From positions 310,001-374,000 of the forward strand of contig OZ252054.1 of assembly GCA_965248035.1 (NCBI GenBank): a stretch of 64,000 nucleotides of DNA, in the 5' to 3' direction. Numbering within the stretch: position 1 is the stretch's first letter; each line of letters begins with the position of its first letter. This document shows positions 25,008 to 33,574 of the stretch, one piece after another. The notes beneath the pieces were generated by a model. The model was not told where the DNA came from, did no database searches, and saw only the letters and a program-made list of their open reading frames with translations. Source of the DNA: BJGV01 sp964194745. Lineage in GTDB: Bacteria > Pseudomonadota > Gammaproteobacteria > Burkholderiales > Nitrosomonadaceae. Position numbers and translations under genes: made by a program.

Positions 25008-25138
25008 ACTTTACTAACTTCCCAACTACTGAAGAATCAATTTTAGAAATGGTAGACAAACTTTTTGGTGGGACAGTTGATCTTGATGCTCTCGATCAGC
25101 AAAAAATGGATGAGGAGGAAGAATATGAACAAGAGTGA
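25004..25138 (+). CDS. Hypothetical small acidic phage protein
   Basis: 44 codons, MNFTNFPTTEESILEMVDKLFGG..., coupled to the previous gene by ATGA. Its 3' end (coding MDEEEEYEQE) supplies the GAGGAGGAAG ribosome site of the ERF gene, which starts inside it at 25125. Confidence 0.45.
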   Translation: MNFTNFPTTEESILEMVDKLFGGTVDLDALDQQKMDEEEEYEQE

Positions 25139-25778
25139 AGATATTAGCAAGCTAGCAACAGCCTTATCTAAAGCACAAAGCGAGATTAAAGGTGCGATAA
25201 AGGACTCTGAGAACCCTTTCTTCCGTAGTCAATATGCTGACCTACATAGCTGTTGGGAAGCTGTTAGAGAGCCGCTAGGAGCGAATGGTTTATCGGTTAC
25301 TCAGTTAGTCGGAAAGTATGAAGAAAAGTGTATCAACGTAGAAACTATTTTGATGCACACAAGCGGTCAATGGATTAGTGGTGAATCTTCCCTGCCAGTC
25401 TCTAAGGCTGACGCACATGGGGCTGGATCAGCAATAACTTACTCAAGACGTTACGGACTCGCCGGAATTATCGGGCTGGTACAGATTGATGATGATGGTA
25501 ATGCGGTATCGGGTAACGGAGTGAAGAAAGGAAAAGGCCAACACTCACCTACTGAGGGAGCCTTAGAAGAATTATCCGAAGCAGACCAACTGAAAGTTAA
25601 AAATATCAGTAAAGAAATTGTTGAACTATTTAAAGAAGAAAAGCCAATAGAAGCATACGAGTTGCTACATGAAAACGACTTATCTAACGAATTGCAGTTA
25701 GGAGTTTGGACTTTACTGAAACCTTACTCAGCGATACGCCGCGAACTCAAAGATATGAAAGAAGTTAACACACATTAA
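25125..25778 (+). CDS. erf: ERF-family single-strand annealing protein
   Basis: 217 residues from ATG 25125 (MNKSEDISKLATALSKAQSEI), chosen for its strong GAGGAGGAAG site. The ERF core is clear: NPFFRSQYADLHSCWEAVREPLGANGLSV, HTSGQWISGES, AGSAITYSRRYGLAGIIGLVQIDDDGN. ERF proteins anneal complementary ssDNA for phage recombination and genome circularisation. The C-terminal half is variable and helical. Next comes an SSB-tailed protein, a usual functional partner. Confidence 0.9.
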   Translation: MNKSEDISKLATALSKAQSEIKGAIKDSENPFFRSQYADLHSCWEAVREPLGANGLSVTQLVGKYEEKCINVETILMHTSGQWISGESSLPVSKADAHGAGSAITYSRRYGLAGIIGLVQIDDDGNAVSGNGVKKGKGQHSPTEGALEELSEADQLKVKNISKEIVELFKEEKPIEAYELLHENDLSNELQLGVWTLLKPYSAIRRELKDMKEVNTH

Positions 25779-25786
25779 GGAGAACT

Positions 25787-26044
25787 ATGGGTTATGAACT
25801 ACGTGAAGGATTCGGAAACGCATTTATCAATAGTTTCAAGGAAAAAGACAATCAACCTGATTTTACGGGCGATATATTAGATGAAGGAAAAGTAAAGCGT
25901 GTGGCGATATGGAAAAAGAAAACCACAAAAGGCGATACTTTTTTAGGAGTCGCTCTTAGCGAGAAAGAGGAGAATCCCGCCCGTGAGACCAGAAACACAA
26001 CCAGGGGCGATTTTGCTGATATGGATGACGATCTGCCTTTTTGA
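25787..26044 (+). CDS. Small phage protein with SSB-like acidic tail
   Basis: 85 residues. Beta-rich start (ELREGFGNAFINSFKEKDNQPDFTGDILDEGKVKRVAIWKKKTTKGDTFLGVAL resembles small phage ssDNA-binding or DUF736-like proteins) and a C-terminus ADMDDDLPF, the same D-D-x-x-P-F acidic tip that bacterial SSB uses to bind its partners. AAGGAG precedes the ATG, 8 bases after the ERF stop. A single-strand DNA binding role with ERF is an inference from this tail and context. Confidence 0.65.
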   Translation: MGYELREGFGNAFINSFKEKDNQPDFTGDILDEGKVKRVAIWKKKTTKGDTFLGVALSEKEENPARETRNTTRGDFADMDDDLPF

Positions 26045-26108
26045 TATGAACGACTACAACCTTAACCAACTATTCAAGACCCCTGCCCCACGCACTTAGA
26101 GAGGTTAA

Positions 26109-26681
26109 ATGAATACTATAAATGCCTTTCCTTTAACTTGGCCATCACAATTTCCACGTACCAGGATACGTGATAAAGGCCGTTTTAGCTCTACCCTTTC
26201 ATCCGCGCTCAAGAACGTACGGAAAAGCCTGGAACTGTTTGCCAGAGATTCAGAAAAAGAACTGGAAGACTTGATTATTAGCAGCAACGTAACTCTGGCA
26301 GTGAACCCTGATGGTACTGGTGTAGCCGTGTGGTTCACCTGGGACAATATGCAGGTATGTATTCCTGTTGATCGATACAGCAGCGTAGAAAGCAATCTAC
26401 AAGCAATCCATCACATTATTGAATCAAGGCGTGTAGAGCTTCGTCATGGCACATTGGCGCTAGTTCGTGCAACATTTCATGGCTTTAAGTCCCTACCCTC
26501 CCCTAAAAGTAAAAAACCATGGTGGCAAGTTTTAGAAGTTGGTGAGCACGCATCACCAACAGTTATTAAATTAGCTTTCCGAAAACTGGCAAGCAAATAC
26601 CACCCTGACAAACTTAATGGTGGCGCATCCAAAATGACCGAACTTAACCTGGCGCTAACCGAGTCGGGGCAGAGTGTGTAA
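26109..26681 (+). CDS. Phage J-domain (DnaJ-like) protein
   Basis: 190 residues. The N-terminal about 120 residues are unrecognised (FPRTRIRDKGRFSSTLSSALKNVRKSLELFA). The C-terminus is a J domain: WWQVLEVGEHASPTVIKLAFRKLASKYHPDKLNGGASKMTELNLAL, with the HPD motif that stimulates DnaK. Phage J proteins recruit host Hsp70 to replication or recombination complexes. GAGAGG precedes the start. Confidence 0.82.
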   Translation: MNTINAFPLTWPSQFPRTRIRDKGRFSSTLSSALKNVRKSLELFARDSEKELEDLIISSNVTLAVNPDGTGVAVWFTWDNMQVCIPVDRYSSVESNLQAIHHIIESRRVELRHGTLALVRATFHGFKSLPSPKSKKPWWQVLEVGEHASPTVIKLAFRKLASKYHPDKLNGGASKMTELNLALTESGQSV

Positions 26682-26809
26682 TGAGTAATCCGATAAACAA
26701 AAAACCAGATGAAGAAGGAGGTGCAGAGAGCGTGGATATCAACTACAAAATCACTCTGGCTAAATTAGCTCTTATTGTTTTGATAGTTTTGTTCTTGATA
26801 GAGGCGTAG
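26681..26809 (+). CDS. Small single-pass membrane protein
   Basis: 42 codons, with a soluble start (MSNPINKKPDEEGGAES) and one C-terminal transmembrane helix (ITLAKLALIVLIVLFLIEA). The ATG overlaps the previous TAA. Function unknown. Confidence 0.45.
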   Translation: MSNPINKKPDEEGGAESVDINYKITLAKLALIVLIVLFLIEA

Positions 26810-26813
26810 TTAA

Positions 26814-26994
26814 ATGCTAAGTAGACCACCTCAACCAGTAGACCAGAACCATCCTGCCGCCAGGGTATACCTTAGAAGAAGTAATGAAATGTGCCGGTGA
26901 AACTATGTATTTATCCAGAGTAGTAATATCAAAACAAGTAAATATACTCACCCGCCTACTTAAAGATGGTCTGCTTAAAGAGGTAAAGGGTTAA
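26814..26994 (+). pseudogene. Small phage ORF with a probable frameshift
   Basis: ATG 26814 reads MLSRPPQPVDQNHP and then, in another frame from about 26856, PPGYTLEEVMKCAGETMYLSRVVISKQVNILTRLLKDGLLKEVKG to a TAA shared with the next ATG. The second part looks like a small winged helix-turn-helix. One indel separates the two pieces; without it only 28 codons are read. Confidence 0.35.
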
Positions 26995-27338
26995 TGGTTC
27001 TAAATGAACAAAACCTTGATATGAAGCAAGCTGCAAGCCGTCTCGGTGTTCACCGAAATACGCTGGATAGTATGGTGAATAATGGTGAAATTGCTTTTTG
27101 TCGGGTGCGTGGTAGAGTATTTATCCCCGAATCTGTAATTAATAACTACATCGCCAGTAAAACCGGATATAAAACTAAGGAAGCTCTATGGGCCAAAGAA
27201 AGCGTGGTAACTCGTGGCAAGTTCGTTTCCAAGTCAACGGAGAGATCTACGAAGAAAGTCTTGGACCAACTGCTACGAAGCAAGACGCAAAAGACTACGA
27301 AGCCAAAAGAAGGCGTGAAATTATCGCTGGTCACGTAG
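26994..27338 (+). CDS. Excisionase-like helix-turn-helix protein
   Basis: 114 residues. The MerR/Xis-type winged helix (MKQAASRLGVHRNTLDSMVNNGEIAFCRVRGRVFIPESVINNYIAS) is at the N-terminus, with a basic tail (KSTERSTKKVLDQLLRSKTQKTTKP). It directly precedes and overlaps the integrase start by 151 bases, the common xis-int arrangement; it probably sets the direction of recombination. Confidence 0.72.
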   Translation: MVLNEQNLDMKQAASRLGVHRNTLDSMVNNGEIAFCRVRGRVFIPESVINNYIASKTGYKTKEALWAKESVVTRGKFVSKSTERSTKKVLDQLLRSKTQKTTKPKEGVKLSLVT

Positions 27339-28138
27339 GAAGAAAGAAAAAATACACCATTGAAGATGCATTGGTCAGATGGCTCCAGGGTGAAGCCTCT
27401 GCACTGGCAAGCTACAAAGACGGAAGCCTTTTATCAAAAATCAGATCAATAAAACCATTCGTTGTTAATACTCAGCTAACCTCAATAGTTGAAGCTGCAG
27501 AATCAATCAAATCAGCAGGAATTAAGAAAAAACTTAAACCAGCTACAATCAATCGCAGACTGGCTATATTACGCAGATTAGCTAATCTGGCGTATCAGCA
27601 ATGGCGATGGCTGGATCACCCATACGGAACCCAAATAAAGCTCCTGAAGGGGGAAATAGCCCGCCAAATTTATCTAACGCCTAAACAAGTAGAGTCCCTT
27701 GCCAAAAATTGCAGCCATCCGATAGTTGCAACCGCGATTAAGCTGGTAGCACGTACCGGACTGAGAAGATCTGAGCTATTAAAGGCTGATACGATCTTTG
27801 ACAGCTGTATTGTAGTTGAGGGCAAGGGAAACCCTCCAAGACCACGATTAGTGCCTGTACCGAAGGAAATGAGCGATTTAAAGCTACCTTTAGGTATTTC
27901 TGAAGATGAGCTGAGAAAATACTTTCATGAAGCCAGAGCGTTATCGGGTTTAGAATATGTACGGTTTCATGATCTTAGGCACACAGCCGCTTCATGGTGG
28001 GCAATGGCTGATGCGAATATGGGTACGATAGGAGAACTACTAGGACATACAAACGCGAACACTACACGCCGATATACGCACTTTTCTACCCGCCACTTAA
28101 AAGAAGTTACAAACAGAATCCCGCTTAAGGAAAAATAA
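27188..28138 (+). CDS. int: Tyrosine integrase of the prophage
   Basis: 316 residues. The start MGQRKRGNSWQVRFQVNGE is a beta-stranded arm-type domain, then a core-binding domain, then the catalytic residues: Arg in LVARTGLRRSELL, the box FHDLRHTAASWW (H-x-x-R), GELLGHTNANTTRRYTHFS (H and nucleophile Tyr). It lies 105 bp from attR in the intact tRNA-Leu, as expected for the enzyme that inserted the island. It appears intact, unlike the integrase at 6627-7990. Confidence 0.92.
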   Translation: MGQRKRGNSWQVRFQVNGEIYEESLGPTATKQDAKDYEAKRRREIIAGHVGRKKKYTIEDALVRWLQGEASALASYKDGSLLSKIRSIKPFVVNTQLTSIVEAAESIKSAGIKKKLKPATINRRLAILRRLANLAYQQWRWLDHPYGTQIKLLKGEIARQIYLTPKQVESLAKNCSHPIVATAIKLVARTGLRRSELLKADTIFDSCIVVEGKGNPPRPRLVPVPKEMSDLKLPLGISEDELRKYFHEARALSGLEYVRFHDLRHTAASWWAMADANMGTIGELLGHTNANTTRRYTHFSTRHLKEVTNRIPLKEK

Positions 28139-28176
28139 TTTTCACGGTTTCCGGCAAAACATGAATAATTGGAATA

Positions 28177-28197
28177 AAACTGGTCAAAAACTGGTCA
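28177..28197 (+). repeat. 21-bp repeat inside attR (candidate integrase arm site)
   Basis: Identical and same orientation as 8210-8230, two AAACTGGTCA units. It sits between the integrase stop and the tRNA-Leu att core. Confidence 0.6.
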
Positions 28198-28243
28198 GAG
28201 TAAAAATGCCTGATAAACGTAATATTTATAACTCATTGATTAT

Positions 28244-28332
28244 TGGTGCCCGGAGCCGGAATCGAACCGGCATGGGCGATTAAGCCCGAGGGATTTTAAG
28301 TCCCTTGTGTCTACCAATTTCACCATCCGGGC
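28244..28332 (-). tRNA. leuX/trnL(uaa): tRNA-Leu(UAA), intact, overlapping attR
   Basis: The minus strand folds as a type II tRNA: acceptor GCCCGGA/TCCGGGC, anticodon loop with TAA between GGGACT and AATCCC, long variable arm (CGGGCTTAATCGCCC), T arm GGTTCGATTCC, and encoded CCA. 89 bases. Positions 28244-28306 are duplicated at 8061-8122, so the prophage used the 3' half as its attachment site while leaving this copy functional. Confidence 0.95.
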
Positions 28333-28478
28333 CGTTGGTTTGTTTGATTATTCTTTAGATTATGTCTTCTTGTCTCACGTTTAGGGTATAAAGTGGAACA
28401 AAAAAGGAGCAAAATTTATTACATAATATTTTAAGAGCATGGTTCGACATAATTCTAGCATGTTAAGAATTTACTAGT

Positions 28479-28757
28479 ATGAGTAAGCATATATTAATAA
28501 TCTTGATTACACTGGCATTGAGTGGATGTGCCGTTGTCGCTTGGGATCACCCTACAAAGGGTTATGGCAGGGTCTCAACTTTAAGTACAAAGGGTAGCGC
28601 TGAGTTTGTGCGTGATTACTATGATTGTGAGGAAAGCGCGACGCGGTACGCCAATGACCAGGGTAAGTCTAATAATCCATGTCTCTTTGCTAGGGAACAT
28701 ACAAGGTGCATGAAGGAGAAGCATGGCTGGAAGATATCTAGGGATGCAGAACAATAG
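28479..28757 (+). CDS. Small lipoprotein, hypothetical
   Basis: 92 residues. Signal and lipobox MSKHILIILITLALSGC, then a conserved-looking segment with paired cysteines (YYDCEESATRYA, NPCLFAREHTRCMKEKHGW). The Cys pattern recalls phage/host lipoproteins of unknown function. It stands alone outside the prophage. Confidence 0.6.
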   Translation: MSKHILIILITLALSGCAVVAWDHPTKGYGRVSTLSTKGSAEFVRDYYDCEESATRYANDQGKSNNPCLFAREHTRCMKEKHGWKISRDAEQ

Positions 28758-28940
28758 TCCACCCTTCCAACTACTTCTTCAACTCCATAGTATGTTGTGG
28801 CATAACGCAAAAATGACGATGCAGTAGCACTTGGAAAATTGAAAGCCTTTCCGTACAACAACATAATCTAATTAGCTTACATGAAACCCTGTAGTGGTGT
28901 CACAGATGTTTTGCATCATTTTCATTAAGCTGATTATTTT

Positions 28941-30046
28941 ATGAAACGCTTGGTTCTAGTCGGCGGCGGGCATGCGCATCTTTCTGTGCTACATGCACTT
29001 GCTCGTGAAAAACCTACCGGCATAGAAATCGTTCTATTTTCGCCAAACTCTTACCAAAATTACTCCGGTATGTTGCAAGGTTGAATGGCAGGTCATTACA
29101 ACAAATTACAGTATCAAATTGATTTATTGCCCCTAGCACAAGCAGCGCATGTACGTCTGGTAGTTAACTTGATTACAGGTATGAATGCCGACCATCATTG
29201 CGTGTACTTACCAGAAGGTAAGTGTATTGAATATGACCTCCTTTCATTGGATGTTGGTAGCGAAACCGATTTGTCATGGCTCCAGATACCGCAGGAGAAA
29301 CTGTTTCCTATTAGGCCACTAGATGGTTTTCTTGAAGCTTGGCCACAAATACTATCTAGTAAGCAAAACAATCCCGATTATCATCTTGTAGTTGTCGGTG
29401 GTGGCGCTGCTGGGGTAGAGCTCGCCCTAGCCGCACAATATGCATTTACACGCATAGATACTAACGGGCATGTAGATCTTGTAGTTTCCGAGTCCGGCTT
29501 GTTGACCGGACTTGGAACAGGTGCAAAGCGCCGCATTAAGAAAATTTTAGTAGCAGCTGGTGTTACAGTTCATTACCTAAGGGCAGCAGGACAAAAGATG
29601 GACTGATACTATCGAATGGCACTTCGTTGACTGCAGACTGTGTAATTGCCGCCACTGGTGCTCGAGCGCCTATCTGGCTACAACACTCCAAACTCATGCT
29701 GGACGAAAACAAATACATTGCTGTCGACGGATATCACCGAAGCCTATCGCATCCAAATGTATTTGCAGCAGGTGACGTTTGCTCTCGGCAAGATTTGGTA
29801 ATGTCTCGCTCGGGTGTTCATTCAGTTCACCTAGGCCCCGTGCTCGCTACGAACCTGCTAGCAGCACTAAAGGATAGACAAATGACCATCTACCAGCCAC
29901 GTCGTCTTTCATTGTATTTGCTGGCTTGTGGTCCTCGTTATGCCGTAGCCTCCTGGGGGCGTTGGAGCCTGCAAGGTAAGTGGGTTTGGCGTTGGAAAGA
30001 CTGGATTGACCAACGCTTTGTTAAACAGTATTCTGGCCGTACATAG
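28941..30046 (+). pseudogene. FAD/NAD-dependent pyridine nucleotide oxidoreductase, broken twice
   Basis: MKRLVLVGGGHAHLSVLHALA starts with a Rossmann FAD-binding glycine motif; the family's YSGML.GW.AGHY segment is present but its Trp codon is TGA (29082-29084). The frame goes on through an NAD-binding LVVVGGGAAGVELALAAQYA. Near 29600, next to an AAAA run, one base is missing; afterwards LTADCVIAATGARAP and VFAAGDVCSRQD (second FAD contact) follow. It resembles NDH-2-like proteins related to the oxidoreductase domain of SelD fusions. Total 1106 bases, one short of a multiple of three. Confidence 0.8.
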
Positions 30047-30086
30047 GATGCAATCTGATTTAGGTGTTAAAAGTATTTACACTTTT

Positions 30087-31619
30087 CTAGCTTACTGACT
30101 TAGATTCGTATGCTTGTATACGAAGTCCTTTCGGAAGCAGCCCACGTTCAATTAGTTCAAACAACCCCTGGACAAGCAGTGCCAGTGCGGCCGCGGGAAC
30201 CGCACCTTGCAGAATCAAACCGATATCATCAAGCCGGATACCAGTGAGAATAGGCTGACCGTATCCACCTGCTCCAATAAGAGCACTCAGAGTAGCAGTA
30301 CCCACGTTTATTACCGCCGATGTTTTTATCCCAGCAAGAATGGTTCGAGTAGTCAGCGGTAACTCAACAATCCGCAGCCTTGAGTGTGGAGATAGACCAA
30401 GTGCTTGTGCGGACTCAACGATGGTTGGTGAGATATCCTTCAGACCCGCATAAGTATTACGAATTATCGGTAGCAAGCTGTGAAGAAATAAAGCCACAAC
30501 TGCAGGAGGTCCACCAATACCTAGCAGCGGAATCATAAACACAAATAGCGCTAAAGAAGGAATGGTCTGAATAATACCGGCAATTCCGAGCACAATCTGG
30601 CCCACTCGCGGACGGCGTGCTGACAGGATACCAAGGGGAATAGCAAGAAGAATTGCTGCTGATAGAGAAATTCCAACGAGAACCAGATGCTCTCCAGTGT
30701 GCCGCCAGAATCGTTGCCACGCACTTTGTACCTGAACTTCTATATCCAACTTTAAATTTTCTTCCAGGAAATTGGCTGCGACATTTGCTTCATCGTTGCC
30801 GTGCAGTTTTACCTGAGCGTTCATCTCACTCATGGTCGGCGCGTCAATGCTACCAGTGAGCTGCTTAAACAGTACTATGACTTCCGGGGCTCGCTGCACG
30901 AGATTAGCTCTATACAAAACCACTGCGTCATATACCGGAAAATAGTTTAGATCGTCCTCAAGAGCACGTAAATTGTAGTGAGCAATTTCTGCATCGGTTG
31001 CGTAAAGATCTGTTACATGGAGCGTGCCTGACTCGATACCACGATAGGCAAGGTCATGCTCTAACCCCCTAACATTTCGATGTGGAAGCTGATAGCGCTG
31101 CTGCAATCCAGGCCAACCATCAGTCCGATCCATAAATTCATTTCCAAAACCAAGCATGAGTTTGGGATGATTTCGTAAATCAGAGATTTTACGCAAATCA
31201 AGCTGTTCAGCTAGTTTGTCCTTCATGCCTATTGCGTAGGTATTGTTAAATCCCAATGGTCCGATCATACGTAAGCCACGTGCAGCTAGAGCCTGTTTAA
31301 GTTGCACCCCGGTCTGTAAGTTTTCCGCAACCAGTATCTCCTGTAACAAAGTGCCTGTGTACTCTGGATATGCATCGATCTCACCACTAAGTAATGCATT
31401 CCACAACACACGGGTTCCACCAAGTTGTCGCTGATGCACAGCATCTTTCCCGGACTTCTGAACCAAGTGACTGAGCATCTCCCCCAAGATGACTGACTCA
31501 GTAGAATTTTTTGAGCCGATTGTAACGGTTTCGCTCGCCTCAGATCCAAGAGCCGGTAGCATATATGAAGTAGCGCATAACCCCAGCAACATCGTCTTTA
31601 TCAGCTGGCCGATCTTCAT
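30087..31619 (-). CDS. Osmoprotectant (glycine betaine/choline) ABC transporter, fused binding protein-permease
   Basis: 510 residues. Signal sequence, then an OpuAC/QAT-type substrate-binding domain (VTIGSKNSTESVILGEMLSHL, WNALLSGEIDAYPEYTGTL; about 25-285), then an OpuBB-type permease domain (about 305-500) with a BPD-transport EAA-like loop (ESAQALGLSPHSRLRIVELPL). Fused binding-permease subunits are known in OpuF-type importers. The stop codon side is distal; the gene overlaps the ATPase stop by ATGA. It probably imports compatible solutes under osmotic stress. Confidence 0.88.
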   Translation of the reverse strand: MKIGQLIKTMLLGLCATSYMLPALGSEASETVTIGSKNSTESVILGEMLSHLVQKSGKDAVHQRQLGGTRVLWNALLSGEIDAYPEYTGTLLQEILVAENLQTGVQLKQALAARGLRMIGPLGFNNTYAIGMKDKLAEQLDLRKISDLRNHPKLMLGFGNEFMDRTDGWPGLQQRYQLPHRNVRGLEHDLAYRGIESGTLHVTDLYATDAEIAHYNLRALEDDLNYFPVYDAVVLYRANLVQRAPEVIVLFKQLTGSIDAPTMSEMNAQVKLHGNDEANVAANFLEENLKLDIEVQVQSAWQRFWRHTGEHLVLVGISLSAAILLAIPLGILSARRPRVGQIVLGIAGIIQTIPSLALFVFMIPLLGIGGPPAVVALFLHSLLPIIRNTYAGLKDISPTIVESAQALGLSPHSRLRIVELPLTTRTILAGIKTSAVINVGTATLSALIGAGGYGQPILTGIRLDDIGLILQGAVPAAALALLVQGLFELIERGLLPKGLRIQAYESKSVS

Positions 31620-32368
31620 CTAAGGGCCTTTGTAAGCCGCTCCATGGGTTCACGCTGAGCGGTAATGAACTGCTCAACGAACGGCTCGGCAGGCGTCTGA
31701 GCAAGCTCCTTGAAGGAGCCTGCTTGAACAACATGCCCATCTCTAATAAGTACCAAGGAATGTCCAAAGTAGGCAGCCTCAGCGATGTCATGAGTAACCA
31801 TAATGACAGTTTTACCAAGCTGACTAAAAATGCGATTTAGTTCCTGTTGAAGCTCATATCGGATCATAGGATCTAGTGCGCCTAGTGGTTCATCCAGTAA
31901 TAACAGCTCTGGATCTAGCATTAGGGCACGCATTAAGCTAACACGTTGGCGCTGACCACCTGAAAGTTCAGCAGGAAAACGGCTCATCAATTCCTGGGGA
32001 AGTCGCACCAATTCTGTTAACTCAGCAAATCGAGAATTGATCCAGGCAGCATCACGATGCAGGTGGCGCGCCATAACGACAACATTATCGCGCACCGTGA
32101 GATGGGGGAAAAGACCACCTTCCTGAATAACATAGCCTGTTCGCTGACGTATTTGGAAAATGTTTTCCGGAGTTACCATTGTCCCCGCAAAAGTGATAGT
32201 GCCGGAATCTGACTTAACCAAACCAATGATCAGACGCAGTAAAGTAGACTTGCCGCAGCCGCTAGGACCAATAAGAACCAGAGTCTCACCGGGCGGAACC
32301 CGAAGATCGGTCGGTGCCAGAACCACTGTGTTGCCATAGCGTTTAGAAACTTGTGAAAGTAACAGCAT
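31616..32368 (-). CDS. Osmoprotectant ABC transporter ATP-binding protein
   Basis: 250 residues with Walker A GPSGCGKST, Q loop IQEGGLFPHLTV, signature LSGGQRQRV, Walker B LLLLDEPLGALD and switch His VTHD. OpuBA/ProV-like, without the C-terminal CBS domains. First gene of the two-gene operon, coupled to the fused binding-permease gene. Confidence 0.9.
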   Translation of the reverse strand: MLLLSQVSKRYGNTVVLAPTDLRVPPGETLVLIGPSGCGKSTLLRLIIGLVKSDSGTITFAGTMVTPENIFQIRQRTGYVIQEGGLFPHLTVRDNVVVMARHLHRDAAWINSRFAELTELVRLPQELMSRFPAELSGGQRQRVSLMRALMLDPELLLLDEPLGALDPMIRYELQQELNRIFSQLGKTVIMVTHDIAEAAYFGHSLVLIRDGHVVQAGSFKELAQTPAEPFVEQFITAQREPMERLTKALR

Positions 32369-32555
32369 CCAGATAGTGTGTTGGATTTGCTAAGGGCATT
32401 CAAGAAAAGTTTTTATATTTAGTTAGAATTACAATGAGGATATCCCACGTTTGCCAAAACAGGATGCATCACGAGAAGCCTTCGGCTGGTTACTATATTT
32501 ATCCATGCGATATAGCAGGAAAAACCGTTTTAGCATCCAAGAACTGTATGGATAG

Positions 32556-32629
32556 TGGAGGCGGGCGTCGGAATCGAACCGGCGTACACGGCTTTGCAGG
32601 CCGCTGCATGACCACTCTGCCACCCCGCC
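32556..32629 (-). tRNA. trnC(gca): tRNA-Cys(GCA)
   Basis: The minus strand reads GGCGGGG...CCCGCC acceptor, anticodon loop CTGCAAA with GCA, T arm GGTTCGATTCC and encoded CCA; 74 bases. Paired with tRNA-Gly 136 bp away. Confidence 0.95.
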
Positions 32630-32765
32630 GCCGTCGTGCAATTGAGAAATGAATTGCATTACAACGATATAGCAAAAACTAAAAAGGGAAAACAGATTTT
32701 TCAACAAGAGCACGCAAATTGTATACGTATGAACTCTTGCCGAAGGATCTATTTTCCCTAAAAAC

Positions 32766-32840
32766 TGGAGCGGGAAACGAGGCTCGAACTCGCGACCCCA
32801 ACCTTGGCAAGGTTGTGCTCTACCACTGAGCTATTCCCGC
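32766..32840 (-). tRNA. trnG(gcc): tRNA-Gly(GCC)
   Basis: The minus strand GCGGGAA acceptor, D arm AGCTCAGTGGTAGAGC, anticodon GCC inside CCTTGCCAAGG, T arm AGTTCGAGCCT, CCA encoded; 75 bases. It follows pgsA with tRNA-Cys next, a conserved betaproteobacterial order. Confidence 0.95.
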
Positions 32841-32952
32841 GAATAAGGCATTTTCGTTTTTCTGAAAATAACCTGAAAACGAATCAAGCATTATAGTGAC
32901 GCATCTATTTTTGTCAAGAAAAGGCAAGTAAAGACACGGTTTAGAGAAGTTT

Positions 32953-33522
32953 TCAGTTCTGCTTCAACACTTGTGGAATTGCAACTCTCAGATAATAAAC
33001 CATAGACCACAGTGTCAAGAAAGCGGCTAGATAGATCAGCCATGTACCCACTTCATGAGAGTTAAAACTTTTGCCTATGCTGTCATGGTACAGTAACAGT
33101 GGTATTGCAGCCATTTGTGATACGGTTTTTATTTTTCCTAGAAAGGAGACCCCTACACTTTTACTTTTACCTATTTGTGCCATCCATTCGCGCAAAGCTG
33201 AAATAGTGATTTCACGGCCAATTATGATAAGGGCAATAAGTGCATCAAGTCTCCCTAAATATACCAAAACGATTAGTGCTGCTGCAACCATGAGCTTGTC
33301 TGCAACTGGATCAAGAAACGCACCAAAGGCCGAGGTCTGGTTGAGTACTCTGGCAAGGTAACCATCCAGCCAGTCAGTAATAGCTGCGCCAGTAAAAATA
33401 GCGGCAGCAAACAGATTTTGATCAGCGTATGACAACCAGGCCGGCGGAAAATAAAAAATCCCTACAAACAAGGGAATAGCTAGTATCCGCATCCAGGTAA
33501 GCAGATTGGGCAGGTTAAACAT
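32953..33522 (-). CDS. pgsA: CDP-diacylglycerol-glycerol-3-phosphate 3-phosphatidyltransferase
   Basis: 189 residues, multi-pass inner-membrane enzyme making phosphatidylglycerol phosphate. The CDP-alcohol phosphatidyltransferase signature D-G-x2-A-R-x8-G-x3-D-x3-D is present in DWLDGYLARVLNQTSAFGAF followed by LDPVADKLM. MFNLPNLLTWMRILAIPLFV is the family N-terminus. Downstream of uvrC on the same strand. Confidence 0.95.
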   Translation of the reverse strand: MFNLPNLLTWMRILAIPLFVGIFYFPPAWLSYADQNLFAAAIFTGAAITDWLDGYLARVLNQTSAFGAFLDPVADKLMVAAALIVLVYLGRLDALIALIIIGREITISALREWMAQIGKSKSVGVSFLGKIKTVSQMAAIPLLLYHDSIGKSFNSHEVGTWLIYLAAFLTLWSMVYYLRVAIPQVLKQN

Positions 33523-33574
33523 GGGTAGGGTGTGCTATTAAACTATAAATAAACAATACTCATCCAATTAAAAC

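Noticed and set aside
28941..30046. The TGA in the FAD oxidoreductase could encode selenocysteine, as the family relates to SelD fusions
   Set aside because: The family position is Trp, not Cys/Sec; I see no SECIS-like hairpin right after it, and the gene carries a second lesion.
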